DNA of 12,737 nt, from the NCBI GenBank assembly GCA_021775835.1, contig JAJFHC010000244.1, positions 1-12,737 on the forward strand, read 5' to 3'. Origin of the DNA: Hyphomicrobiales bacterium (lineage in GTDB: Bacteria; Pseudomonadota; Alphaproteobacteria; Rhizobiales; JAJFHC01). A program made the position numbers and the translations under genes. Under the pieces are notes generated by a model that did not search any database, was not told the origin of the DNA, and saw only the letters and a list, made by a program, of their open reading frames with translations. Shown here piece by piece: positions 1 to 7,978 of the stretch. Position 1 is the stretch's first letter; the number at the start of each line of letters is the position of its first letter.

Positions 1-57
1 GAATTTGTTTGGTGGCATGAGCCACTAGTACCGTTGCCAGCCCTTCCAAGAGTGTAA
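1..57 (+). CDS. possible 3' end of an upstream gene (partial)
   Basis: Frame 1 is open from the window edge to a TAA at 55-57 and encodes EFVWWHEPLVPLPALPRV, which reads like a plausible C-terminus. The other two + frames stop earlier. Eighteen codons are far too few to prove coding, and nothing identifies a family, so this is only a pointer to a possible gene running in from the left. The following bases to 286 show no convincing gene. Confidence 0.2.
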   Translation, partial: EFVWWHEPLVPLPALPRV

Positions 58-286
58 TTTTCTAGAACAACGACCTGCATTCCTCGCAAAAACGACGCGT
101 TCACATTGAGCCAATTGATGGATGTACGGAGACGATCACTCACTCTTGTTGTTACGATTCACGCTCGCGTCACGCAATTTCCCACAGTTTGTATGTTTGC
201 AACGTACCCGTCTAGCGTGCCCCACCGTGCAGTGATCAGACTACTAATGGGGCTCTGCCGATGGATGATCAACATGGGGAAATCAG

Positions 287-1618
287 ATGACGTTTGACAA
301 GGCCGCACTAGAGGGAATCAAAAAAGAAGCAGAACGGCTGGGTGTCGAATGGGAGGCTCTGGCCGCCGTCGCCCAAGTTGAAAGCGGCGGGAGGCCTTTA
401 TGGGATGGCCTGTGTCCCATTCGCATTGAAGGACACTATTTTGATAAGAGGCTGAGCGGCGCCAAGAAAAAGGCGGCGCGGCAACAAGGCTTGGCGGCTC
501 CAAAGGCTGGCCAGGTCAAGAATCCAAGAAAGATGGCGGATCGTTACGCGATGCTGAAACGCATGACAGCAATTGATGAAGACGCGGCCTTGGAGAGTTG
601 CTCATGGGGACTTGGTCAAGTGATGGGTTCCCATTGGAAAAAGCTCGGCTATGCCAGCGTGCAGAATCTTGCAAAAGAAGCAAAGAGTTCCGTCAGCGGA
701 CAAGTGAACCTTATGGGGCGCTACATTGAAACGTTCGGCCTCAAAGGTGAGTTGGAAGACAAGGACTGGGCCGGTTTCGCCAGGAAGTACAATGGAAAGA
801 ACTACAAGAAGAACAAGTATGACGAGAAGATGGCCGACGCCTACGAGGAATTCCTATATGGCAAAGTCAAAAAGACCAAGTCGACCGTCAAGAACGATGA
901 CATTATTGAGCGCGGCGACAAGGGACCCGAAGTCTTGGAGTTGCAGCGTAAACTGAGCGAATTTGGGTACTACATGGGGGCGCTGGACGGCATTTTCGCT
1001 GGCGGCTCGGAATTAGCGGTGATGGAGTTTCAGCGCGATGCAAAGATTCAGGTTGACGGACGGGTTGGATCTAAAACCAAGACAAAGCTCAGGGGTTGGA
1101 GCACGGCCAAAAGCAAAAAGGCAAAATCAGAAGGCCGGGGGCAGGTTGTGTATGTCAATCAGCACGCCATTCGAAACCGTCCCTGTACGGTCAATCTCGA
1201 GGTGACTTTGTCAGCGGCCGTCTACGATGTTTATGGTCCTGGATGCCAGGCGCAAATCTACAGTGGAGGCCAGTCACGCAAAGGCATGCCGGGCAAGCGC
1301 ACGGGCAGCATCCGCCACGACGACCATGGCAAAGGAGGTAGGGCCCTTGATGCCTACATCATCAACACGAAGGGCAAGAAACTGGAAGGTATCGAGCTAG
1401 CGAAACTGGGCCAGTATTGGCTGGCAATGAAGTTTGGGGGTTGTGGGTTGGAAATGGCTGTCGGCGGCATTCACCTGGATGAGTGGAAAAGGCCACCACC
1501 TGGCGGAGGCATGCTATGGACCTATCCCTACTCGGATCGCAAGCCTTGGGGCGCAAAAGTTAGGCAGATGCTTGTGGATGGCAGCAAGGGCAAGAAGCCG
1601 CCGCTCTACAAGCCCTGA
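287..1618 (+). CDS. modular peptidoglycan hydrolase: N-acetylmuramidase, peptidoglycan-binding domain, M15-like peptidase
   Basis: Predicted to cut cell-wall glycan and bind peptidoglycan, possibly also cutting peptide stems. Residues about 8-192 resemble the N-acetylmuramidase (DUF3380) family: AQVESGG with candidate catalytic E32, IRIEGHYF around E48, and SWGLGQVMG at 106-114. Residues about 206-271 form a PG_binding_1 repeat (RGDKGPEVLELQ, LDGIFAGG, VMEFQ). Residues about 286-430 resemble an M15/VanY-like Zn peptidase: SGGQ at 326-329, H344 or H347 with D355, and GGIHLDEW with H396 and D398. The region between S341 and D355 is longer than the usual SxHxxGxAxD motif. The ATG at 287 follows GGGGA (276-280) at 6 nt. 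No signal peptide or membrane segment is seen, so export would need lysis, a holin or a dedicated secretion system, none of which is in view. Phage-derived endolysin, bacteriocin-like toxin and secreted effector are all possible. Confidence 0.85.
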   Translation: MTFDKAALEGIKKEAERLGVEWEALAAVAQVESGGRPLWDGLCPIRIEGHYFDKRLSGAKKKAARQQGLAAPKAGQVKNPRKMADRYAMLKRMTAIDEDAALESCSWGLGQVMGSHWKKLGYASVQNLAKEAKSSVSGQVNLMGRYIETFGLKGELEDKDWAGFARKYNGKNYKKNKYDEKMADAYEEFLYGKVKKTKSTVKNDDIIERGDKGPEVLELQRKLSEFGYYMGALDGIFAGGSELAVMEFQRDAKIQVDGRVGSKTKTKLRGWSTAKSKKAKSEGRGQVVYVNQHAIRNRPCTVNLEVTLSAAVYDVYGPGCQAQIYSGGQSRKGMPGKRTGSIRHDDHGKGGRALDAYIINTKGKKLEGIELAKLGQYWLAMKFGGCGLEMAVGGIHLDEWKRPPPGGGMLWTYPYSDRKPWGAKVRQMLVDGSKGKKPPLYKP

Positions 1619-1734
1619 CCTTGCCGTGTGTCAACGCCGGAGTAAGACTCCACCACTTGGTCGGAGCAAAAATACATCACTTTGGTGTTGAGGAATGCTG
1701 TCAATAGGGTCCGCCCCGCGGCGTGCCTCAGTTG

Positions 1735-1752
1735 GCTAATGCAGAAATTAGC
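1735..1752. repeat. 6-bp inverted repeat upstream of the peptidase gene
   Basis: GCTAAT (1735-1740), loop GCAGAA, ATTAGC (1747-1752) form a perfect short hairpin or dyad. It sits in the 182-nt gap between the lysozyme and C1-peptidase genes. No T-tract follows on either strand, so it does not look like an intrinsic terminator. It could be a small operator or chance. Confidence 0.35.
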
Positions 1753-1787
1753 AAAAATGAATACCTCGAATGAGAACATAGAAAAAT

Positions 1788-1793
1788 GGGAGG
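1788..1793 (+). promoter_or_regulatory. ribosome binding site deciding the start of the C1-peptidase/hydrolase gene
   Basis: GGGAGG lies 7 nt before the ATG at 1801. It overlaps the in-frame upstream ATG at 1786, so that ATG cannot use it. This supports translation from 1801 (MSKRPTK) rather than 1786. Confidence 0.75.
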
Positions 1794-1800
1794 CAATGCT

Positions 1801-3768
1801 ATGAGTAAACGTCCGACCAAGTCTGAAAAAGCAAACAAAACTGCGCCCCAAAAACTAAAGAAAACGGCTGATCCATCCGAGACTCTTGATGCCGCCCCAA
1901 GACTTGGAGATCGCGCCCTAAATGTCCTCGCTGATGCCACGGATCTGCGAGACCGGATCTATGAGCCGGCTCTCCTGGATTTGGCTCTTTCCCAGGATCC
2001 GCCCGACATTGGGGTCAGCCCCATCCGCAATCAGGGTTCAGAAGGAGCTTGCACCGGTTTTGCTCTATCAAGCGCCATCACTCTTATGAACAGACAGCGC
2101 CACCAGCGTATTCCAACGCCCGTGGAGGCCCCCATGGCCAGTGCCAGAATGCTCTACGAGATGGCCAAGATAAATGATGAATGGCCGGGCGAGGACTACG
2201 AAGGATCAAGCATTCGCGGTGCTCTCAAGGGCTTCTACAACAATGGAGTCTGCCGGGACGATCTCGCACCGTATGCGTCCGGCGAAAGGGGATGGTTTCT
2301 CAAAAAGGAACAGGCAAAGGATGCCAGAAACACCGGATTGGGAGCTTACTACCGCCTGCGGCCTGAAATCATCGACTACCATGCCGCCCTCAACGAAGCC
2401 AATGTTGTCTATGTCTCAGCCCAAATACATCGCGGATGGCAAAAACCTCCGAAGGGTGACATCAAACCTTCCCACCTCACCGAAGGCGGTCATGCCTTCA
2501 TCATTGTCGGTTATGACGAAGACGGCTTTCTGATCCAGAACTCCTGGGGCGAAAGTTGGGGGAAATTCAACGGCAGGCCGGGGATCGCGCGCTGGCGTTA
2601 TGAAGACTGGTCGGCAAATGTCATGGACGCCTGGGTGCTCAGGCTATCTGTGCCCACCCCTGACGCCTTTGACCTGACAACTTCAGAACCAACCGCACAG
2701 ACGGTCAATCTGTTTGAGTCACCCAATGTTAGAGGGCCACGACACGAGGAAATCGTTGGTCACATCGTTCATCTTGACGATGGTAAATTGGTCGAGAAAG
2801 GCAAGTATCCAACCCCCGAAACAACCATTCAGGAAACTGCCGATTTCCTGGCCGATGAAACAGCCACGGCAAAACGCGATTACAAGCACCTTCTGTTTTA
2901 TGCCCATGGCGGTCTGAACGATCAGAGTGCGGCGGCAAACCGCGTGCGCAAGATGAAGGAAGTCTTCAAACGTAATGGTATCTACCCCGTCCACTTCATG
3001 TGGGAGACAGGTTTCTTTGAAACCCTGGGCGATATCATTTTCTCCGCCAGCAACAAGGCTGAGGGCCGCGTCGGCGGCCTTTCGGATTTCTTCGATCGTG
3101 TTCTTGAATCCCTCGCGCGCGGTCCGGGCAGTGCTATCTGGCGTGACATGAAATGGGATGCAGAACAAAGCTTCATCCGTTTGGGCGGGGGACGGAAAGC
3201 AGTTGAACTGCTTCTCAAGGGTAACGCAAGACGATCAAATCCGCTTCAGGTTCATATGGTAGGACATAGCGCGGGTTCCATTCTGCTGGCCCATATGCTC
3301 GAGTCCTTGGACGCCATAAACCCACTCAATCAACCTGTCCGATCCTGCTCCCTCATGGCTCCCGCCTGCACGGTCGATCTCTTTGAAGAATTCTATCATC
3401 CGAACATCGGAAAACCAGGAGCCGCAAGCGGCATCGCTAAGCTTTGGCAGTACAATCTCATTGATCAGCGTGAACAGGATGACTCCGTCGGTCCTTATCG
3501 AAAGTCACTGTTGTATTTCGTCTCAAATGCATTCGAGGACAAAAAGAAAATGCCCTTGCTTGGCATGGAAGAATTCTCCGAGGACCTCACTCTCAAGTCG
3601 GGCCATGCGATCCATTATGCAGGCCGTGGAGCGACCATCACGGATAGCAAAACCCATGGCGGTTTTGATAATGACCGTGCCACAATGAACAACATCCTGA
3701 AGAACATACTGGGCCGCCGGCCATCTGCAGCCAAAGGCTTTCAACCTGAGGACATGACAGGTTACTGA
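1801..3768 (+). CDS. fusion protein: papain-like C1 cysteine peptidase plus alpha/beta hydrolase
   Basis: A 655-residue protein with two enzymatic halves. The N-terminus is Lys-rich and polar, followed by a DLRDRIYEPALLD stretch typical of the lead-in to bacterial C1 peptidases. The peptidase half (about 65-285) has all expected catalytic residues: Q78 (oxyanion hole), C84 in GSEGACTGFAL, H231 in GGHAFIIVGYD, and N247 in IQNSWGESWG. The second half (about 310-640) looks like a serine alpha/beta hydrolase: YAHGGLND (H369-G371, oxyanion-loop-like), nucleophile elbow GHSAG with S490, candidate acid D580 and candidate base H619 in THGGFDN. There is no signal peptide or membrane helix, so it is probably cytoplasmic or delivered by a non-Sec route. 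It lies co-directionally downstream of the lysozyme gene. Similar bacterial C1-hydrolase proteins appear to exist as uncharacterised entries (recollection, not checked). Substrate and role are unknown; a toxin or immunity effector, or a protein-processing enzyme, are possibilities. Confidence 0.85.
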   Translation: MSKRPTKSEKANKTAPQKLKKTADPSETLDAAPRLGDRALNVLADATDLRDRIYEPALLDLALSQDPPDIGVSPIRNQGSEGACTGFALSSAITLMNRQRHQRIPTPVEAPMASARMLYEMAKINDEWPGEDYEGSSIRGALKGFYNNGVCRDDLAPYASGERGWFLKKEQAKDARNTGLGAYYRLRPEIIDYHAALNEANVVYVSAQIHRGWQKPPKGDIKPSHLTEGGHAFIIVGYDEDGFLIQNSWGESWGKFNGRPGIARWRYEDWSANVMDAWVLRLSVPTPDAFDLTTSEPTAQTVNLFESPNVRGPRHEEIVGHIVHLDDGKLVEKGKYPTPETTIQETADFLADETATAKRDYKHLLFYAHGGLNDQSAAANRVRKMKEVFKRNGIYPVHFMWETGFFETLGDIIFSASNKAEGRVGGLSDFFDRVLESLARGPGSAIWRDMKWDAEQSFIRLGGGRKAVELLLKGNARRSNPLQVHMVGHSAGSILLAHMLESLDAINPLNQPVRSCSLMAPACTVDLFEEFYHPNIGKPGAASGIAKLWQYNLIDQREQDDSVGPYRKSLLYFVSNAFEDKKKMPLLGMEEFSEDLTLKSGHAIHYAGRGATITDSKTHGGFDNDRATMNNILKNILGRRPSAAKGFQPEDMTGY

Positions 3769-4107
3769 AAACTTTGGGTCTGGCCCTCCGGAAAGGGGTG
3801 TACCGGACAAACGAACATAGGTAAGTGTTCCCGCAATGTGCAAATTTGGGATCATCCGGTCGGACTGTTTCGGCCCATTGCGGACTCTCGCCGTCCGCTC
3901 ATCATGCTGTAATGCGGCTCGTCATTCCGGCCATTCGCTGCAAGCGCGAGCCTGCCCGTTCGTCAAGGTCAGCATGCGGACAAAACTGCCTTTTGCTTGT
4001 CCCCCTGTTGCGGACGCAGAAATCTTTCGTAAATGCGGCGTGGAGCCCGCGGCGGTGCTGCAGATTTCTCCAAACCGGCCGTTCATGATCTGCACATCCG
4101 CAGGATT
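3769..4107. other. convergent intergenic region, no gene
   Basis: 339 nt between the 3' ends of the peptidase/hydrolase gene and the LysR gene. Reading frames here are short and look non-coding. It contains repeated GCGGAC/GTCCGC words, including a 6-bp hairpin GCGGAC-TCTCGCC-GTCCGC at 3880-3898, and GCGGAC again at about 3976 and 4010. Such words are, from memory, common in decayed intergenic DNA of Rhodobacteraceae. No T-tailed terminator was recognised. Confidence 0.5.
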
Positions 4108-4992
4108 TCAGGCCAACCTCTCGTTGCAATCATTTTCAAACCGCAACCAGCCCAGGAATGCTTCCGCTTCCTGAGACATCGGCTGATCCGTGAAAACGAC
4201 AAAGTAACCCGCGTTTTCAACTCTGACATCGGACAATCTGACAAGCGTTCCGTCGCCAAATTCTGGCGCGACTAGATCATCCCATAGGGCGATGCCCTGG
4301 CCATCCACTACCGCCTGAACGCGGCTGTTTGAGTCCGGGATGGTCAAGCTGGACCGGCTGGGCGCGTAAGGCAGCCCAGCGGCTTTGTGCCAGGCCCGCC
4401 AACCGGCATCGCCGGAGCTGTCTCCCAAAAGAGGAAGCTGACTGACCGCCTCGGCCAACCCAAGACGGCTTACCTGCTCAGCAACTGTGCGGTTGGCGGT
4501 TGGCACGGCAGGCAGGGACATAAGAAGTTCGCTCTTGTGGTCTTCCCAGCCGCCTATTCCCCAGAGGAGAGCCATATCGACTTTGACAGATCTCATCATG
4601 TCGACAGAGTTGAGCGGTTCGATCCGCAGGCTAATACCGGGATTGGCCTCGAAGAGGCGGGTGAGCCTTGGTGATAGCCAGCGTGACGAGAAATAGGTCA
4701 GCGCGCCAACGGTCACGGCTCCTGTGGCCGGACCGCGCAGGTCTTCGATTTCACGGTCGATCCGGCTCAGGGCCGTTTGGGAAACATGCCACAACCTGCG
4801 CCCTTCCTCCGTCAGTTCCAGTTTTGCGTGCGCGCGCTCGAACAGGCGAAAGCCGAGCTCCGCTTCAAGCTTGTTGATTTGGTAACTGATCGACCCTTTG
4901 GACTGATGCACCTCGTCCGCCGCCTTGGTCATCGACAGGTTGCGGGCAACGGCATCAAAGATCTTGAGGGCATCATAGGAACGAAAGCGCAT
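4108..4992 (-). CDS. LysR-family transcriptional regulator (GcvA/AmpR-like)
   Basis: A 294-residue protein, normal for the family. The N-terminal winged helix-turn-helix covers about residues 1-65: ALKIFDAVARNLSMTKAADE, then SKGSISYQINKLE and LGFRLFERAH. The opening and HTH resemble the GcvA/AmpR/TrpI group more than CysB or OccR types. A linker helix (about 66-90) leads to a periplasmic-binding-protein-like effector domain (about 92-285). It is divergent from the GcvT-type operon, 152 nt start to start, the usual layout for a LysR protein that controls its neighbour in response to a pathway metabolite. No clear Shine-Dalgarno precedes the ATG at 4992; the upstream bases are AT-rich. The ligand is unknown, presumably the operon's substrate or a CoA thioester derived from it (inference). 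Confidence 0.93.
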   Translation of the reverse strand: MRFRSYDALKIFDAVARNLSMTKAADEVHQSKGSISYQINKLEAELGFRLFERAHAKLELTEEGRRLWHVSQTALSRIDREIEDLRGPATGAVTVGALTYFSSRWLSPRLTRLFEANPGISLRIEPLNSVDMMRSVKVDMALLWGIGGWEDHKSELLMSLPAVPTANRTVAEQVSRLGLAEAVSQLPLLGDSSGDAGWRAWHKAAGLPYAPSRSSLTIPDSNSRVQAVVDGQGIALWDDLVAPEFGDGTLVRLSDVRVENAGYFVVFTDQPMSQEAEAFLGWLRFENDCNERLA

Positions 4993-5023
4993 GAATAATG
5001 TCTAATTTTTTCGAACGAATTGT

Positions 5024-5041
5024 GCAAATCATTAGATTTGC
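5024..5041. promoter_or_regulatory. 18-bp palindrome, candidate LysR operator
   Basis: GCAAATC-ATTA-GATTTGC is a perfect 7-bp inverted repeat with a 4-nt centre, located between the divergent LysR and GcvT-like genes. Its even length does not fit an exact T-N11-A LysR box, but a dyad in this position is typical for a LysR site. The embedded ATTAG (5031-5035) is the complement of CTAAT, which also occurs directly at 5002-5006. From memory, E. coli GcvA sites contain CTAAT. Binding by the adjacent regulator is inferred. Confidence 0.5.
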
Positions 5042-5067
5042 GTCAAGCGCAGGTGGCCGAATATCCT
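5038..5067 (+). promoter_or_regulatory. weak candidate promoter for the catabolic operon
   Basis: TTGCGT (5038-5043) and TATCCT (5062-5067) are separated by 18 nt and could be sigma-70-type -35 and -10 boxes. The match to consensus is poor, as expected for an activator-dependent promoter. The -35 overlaps the right arm of the 5024-5041 palindrome. This would give a leader of roughly 70 nt. Confidence 0.25.
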
Positions 5068-5144
5068 AGACACAATGCGTGGCACCCATCTGTCCTTGTC
5101 GAAGATCACCCGCAGGCGTCTAACAACTCTGAACGGTGAACAAC

Positions 5145-6356
5145 ATGACAACCGACCTCTCGCACTATCGTTTCGTCGCCAAGGCTTTGCTGAACAAGGG
5201 CGCGCGTCCGCGCGAGCTTGCCCGGACCATGCCTGCCCATCCACTGAGCTACATGGAACTGCCCTTTGATCCCGAATACACGCTCTACAACTCGCGACTG
5301 ACACCAGAGAAACTCGACACGGCCACTGATGACGAGATGTATTGGGCCGTGCGCACCAATGTCATCTTTCGTCACACCGGCGAGTTGCCTATCGAGATCA
5401 GTGGGCCGGATGCGGAAACCCTGTTGAATAAGGTGTTCACACGGAGCGTCAGCAAGGTAAAGCCGGGTCGCTGCTCCTATCAGTTTGCTTGCTATCACGA
5501 TGGCGGCATGATCACAGACGGGGTGCTGTTGCGGCTGGCGCAGGACAGGTTCTGGATGGCGCAGGCCGACGGCGATCTGTTCAGCTGGTACAAGGCCCAC
5601 GCGGAGGGGCTGGACGTGAAAATCCACGACCCGAATGTCTGGGTCAGCCAGATCCAGGGGCCGCGTTCGCTGGAGCTTCTGGCCGCCGTGCTGGATGGTC
5701 CGATGCCCGACCCATTCCGCTATTTTGATTGCGCCGAGGTCTCCATCGCCGGACAAACCTGCTGGATCAGCCGTTCGGGCTTCACCAACGAGCTTGGCTG
5801 GGAGGTCTATATGCTGCCCGACACCGACATCCCGGCCATCGGCGACAGGATCATGGAGGTCGGCGCGGCGTTCGATATCCTGCTGACCGGAACGCCAGTG
5901 TTCCGCGCTCGGCGGATCGAGGCCGGGTTGCTCAACGCTGGGTCGGATTTCGGAGCCGAGACGACGCCGTTTGAGGCAGGGCTTGGCGGTTGTGTCGAAT
6001 TTGACGACCGTGACTTTGTTGGCCGCAAAGCGCTGGAGGTCGCCGATAAATCCTGCCTCACCTGGGGCATGCGGGTAACCGGCGGCGTGGCTCAGCTTGG
6101 ACGCGTAATGACCATTGATGGCAGACCAGTCGGCCGGGTCTGCTCCTCGGGATATTCGCCCTATCAGGGCTGCGGTGTCTGCATCGTGCGCATGGATGAT
6201 CCTGCTCAGGGTCCGGGAACAAAGGTAGAGGTGCTCTGCGCCGATGGGTCTACCCGCAGCGGAGAACTTTGTACCTTACCAATGTATGACGCCGACCGCC
6301 TGATCCCGCGCGGCAAGTTGGTGGACATCCCGGCAAACCCAATCGCAGCGGAATGA
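5145..6356 (+). CDS. GcvT-fold aminomethyl/methyl transferase (probable tetrahydrofolate-dependent demethylase)
   Basis: The 403-residue length and full-length similarity fit the T-protein (GcvT)/DmdA/LigM superfamily, whose members pass a methyl or aminomethyl group to tetrahydrofolate. Visible marks are HDGGMITDGVLLRL with D125 at the conserved folate-domain Asp, SRSGFTNELGWEVY (E216) matching the GYTGExGFE motif, RRIEAGLLNAGSDF, and the C-terminal TPFEAGLGGCVEF...FVGRKAL signature. The ATG at 5145 is preferred because GGTGA (5135-5139) precedes it by 5 nt; the in-frame GTG at 5136 overlaps that site. It is the first gene of the operon, and its stop overlaps the ligase start (ATGA). No other glycine-cleavage gene (gcvH or gcvP) is adjacent, so a glycine-cleavage role is unlikely. 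It is not obviously canonical DmdA. An O-, N- or S-demethylase of the operon's substrate is the favoured inference. Confidence 0.82.
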   Translation: MTTDLSHYRFVAKALLNKGARPRELARTMPAHPLSYMELPFDPEYTLYNSRLTPEKLDTATDDEMYWAVRTNVIFRHTGELPIEISGPDAETLLNKVFTRSVSKVKPGRCSYQFACYHDGGMITDGVLLRLAQDRFWMAQADGDLFSWYKAHAEGLDVKIHDPNVWVSQIQGPRSLELLAAVLDGPMPDPFRYFDCAEVSIAGQTCWISRSGFTNELGWEVYMLPDTDIPAIGDRIMEVGAAFDILLTGTPVFRARRIEAGLLNAGSDFGAETTPFEAGLGGCVEFDDRDFVGRKALEVADKSCLTWGMRVTGGVAQLGRVMTIDGRPVGRVCSSGYSPYQGCGVCIVRMDDPAQGPGTKVEVLCADGSTRSGELCTLPMYDADRLIPRGKLVDIPANPIAAE

Positions 6357-7963
6357 CCATGTATGACGTTAGCCTCACCACCTCGCACTTCCCGGCGCAG
6401 GGCGATGCGGAAATCCGCGACATCACGGTTGGCGAGTTGCTGCGCGAGGTGGCTGTGGCGCGCCCGGATGCCGAGGCCTTGGTCGAAGTCCGGCAAGACG
6501 GATCGACCGGGCGGCGCTGGACCTATGCGGGACTGCTGGCCGACGCCGAGCGGCTGGCCATGGCGCTCTCCACCCGTTTCGACCCTGGTGAGCGCATTGT
6601 CGTCTGGTCGCCCAACAGTCCCGAATGGGTTCTGATGGAGTATGCCTGTGCGCTGTCCGGACTGGTTCTGGTGACGGCGAACCCGGCCTTTCAGGCACGC
6701 GAACTGGCCTATGTGCTGGAGCAGTCCGGGGCGGTCGCCTTGTTCCTTGTCGAGGAGTTCCGCGGCAACCCGATGGGCCGGATCGGGGCTGAGGTCGCGG
6801 CGAACATCCCATCGGTGCGCGAAGTCACAGGCATGGAAAGCGCCGTGCTTTACGCGGAAGGGCCCCGCCCGCCTGCTTTGCCCGATGTCGCCTCGGGCGA
6901 CGCCGCGATGATCCAGTATACATCCGGCACGACTGGCTTTCCCAAAGGGGCGGTGCTGAGCCATCGCGGGCTGGTCAACAACGCGCGGTTCTACGCGGGT
7001 CGCTGCGGGGCGACCAAGGCGACCACCTGGGTCAACATCATGCCGATGTTTCACACCTCGGGCTGCGGCATGGTCACGCTTGGCTGCCTGCAGGCGGGGT
7101 GCCGGATGGTGCTGATCAGCCTTTTTGACCCGGACATCGTGCTGGATCAGTTGGAAGCAAGCGGCGCGGACATCATCCTTGGGGTGCCAACCATGGTGGT
7201 GGCGCTGCTCGACGCGCAGGAAAAGCGCCCGCGCGACCTGTCAGCTCTGAAACTGGTCAGCTGTGGCGGTTCGATGGTTGCCCCCGAATTGGTGCGCCGG
7301 GTGCAGAACCTGATGGGGGCCGGGTTTTCGACGCTCTATGGCCAGACTGAACACTGTCCGGTGATCACGCAACACCATTTGTCGGACAGTATCGACGACA
7401 TCTGCAACACGGCTGGCCAGCCGATGGCGCAAACCGAGGTCTCGATCCGCAGCGTCAATGACAACCTCGCCGTTGCCATTGGTGCGGTCGGAGAGATTTG
7501 CGCGCGCGGCCCCTGTGTCATGCTGGAATACAACGACAACCCCAAGGCCACGTCCGAGACTGTCGACGCGATGGGTTGGCTGCACACCGGCGATCTGGGC
7601 CGGATGGATACGCGCGGCTACGTCACCGTCACTGGCCGTGTCAAAGAGATGATCATCCGCGGCGGCGAGAACCACTTCCCGGCCGAGATCGAGAACTGCC
7701 TGTTGGAACACGCGAGCGTGGCTGAGGTCGCTGTGGTCGGCCTGCCGGACCCGAAATGGGGCGAGGTCATCGGCGCGTTCATCCGCGGCACAGGACCACT
7801 GGATAGGTCCGCGCTGCATGCCCATTGCCGCGCAAATATGTCGCCGCAGAAAACCCCGAATGTTTGGGTGCAGGTCGACGGCTTTCCCCTGACCGGCTCG
7901 GGCAAAATCCAGAAATTTGTTCTCCGCGACCGTTTCGTCGCCGGGGAATTCAATGAACTCTGA
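6353..7963 (+). CDS. class I adenylate-forming acyl-CoA ligase (AMP-binding)
   Basis: Activates a carboxylic acid to its CoA thioester through an acyl-adenylate (ANL superfamily). At 536 residues it has the core motifs: YTSGTTGFPKG (189-199, phosphate loop), LYGQTEH (Y329-E333), GWLHTGDLGRMD with D414 (ribose-binding Asp), GRVKEMIIRGGENHFP (hinge and A8 loop), and the catalytic lysine K518 in LTGSGKIQKF. The overall pattern is that of medium-chain, aryl or fatty-acyl ligases; the acid used cannot be told. The start overlaps the preceding stop by 4 nt (ATGA at 6353-6356), implying translational coupling. A second in-frame ATG at 6359 is an equally plausible start, with GCGGAA just upstream. 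In this operon it probably activates the carboxylate before the crotonase acts (inference). Confidence 0.92.
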   Translation: MTMYDVSLTTSHFPAQGDAEIRDITVGELLREVAVARPDAEALVEVRQDGSTGRRWTYAGLLADAERLAMALSTRFDPGERIVVWSPNSPEWVLMEYACALSGLVLVTANPAFQARELAYVLEQSGAVALFLVEEFRGNPMGRIGAEVAANIPSVREVTGMESAVLYAEGPRPPALPDVASGDAAMIQYTSGTTGFPKGAVLSHRGLVNNARFYAGRCGATKATTWVNIMPMFHTSGCGMVTLGCLQAGCRMVLISLFDPDIVLDQLEASGADIILGVPTMVVALLDAQEKRPRDLSALKLVSCGGSMVAPELVRRVQNLMGAGFSTLYGQTEHCPVITQHHLSDSIDDICNTAGQPMAQTEVSIRSVNDNLAVAIGAVGEICARGPCVMLEYNDNPKATSETVDAMGWLHTGDLGRMDTRGYVTVTGRVKEMIIRGGENHFPAEIENCLLEHASVAEVAVVGLPDPKWGEVIGAFIRGTGPLDRSALHAHCRANMSPQKTPNVWVQVDGFPLTGSGKIQKFVLRDRFVAGEFNEL

Positions 7964-7978
7964 CTGACAGGAACCGAC

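Noticed and set aside
106..297. 63-codon open frame from a TTG before the lysozyme gene
   Set aside because: No ribosome site at the TTG start, unstructured composition, and its end overlaps the well-supported ATG at 287.
3769..3815. Intrinsic terminator after the peptidase/hydrolase gene
   Set aside because: Only a 5-bp TCCGG/CCGGA stem with an 11-nt loop and no T-run.
5106..5756. 216-codon minus-strand open frame opposite the GcvT-like gene
   Set aside because: Lies within a clear family member on the other strand; long antisense frames are common in GC-rich DNA.
5145..6356. Canonical DMSP demethylase DmdA
   Set aside because: Shares the GcvT fold, but the N-terminal sequence does not match the DmdA opening I recall, and no DMSP-specific partner gene is certain; the family-level call is safer.
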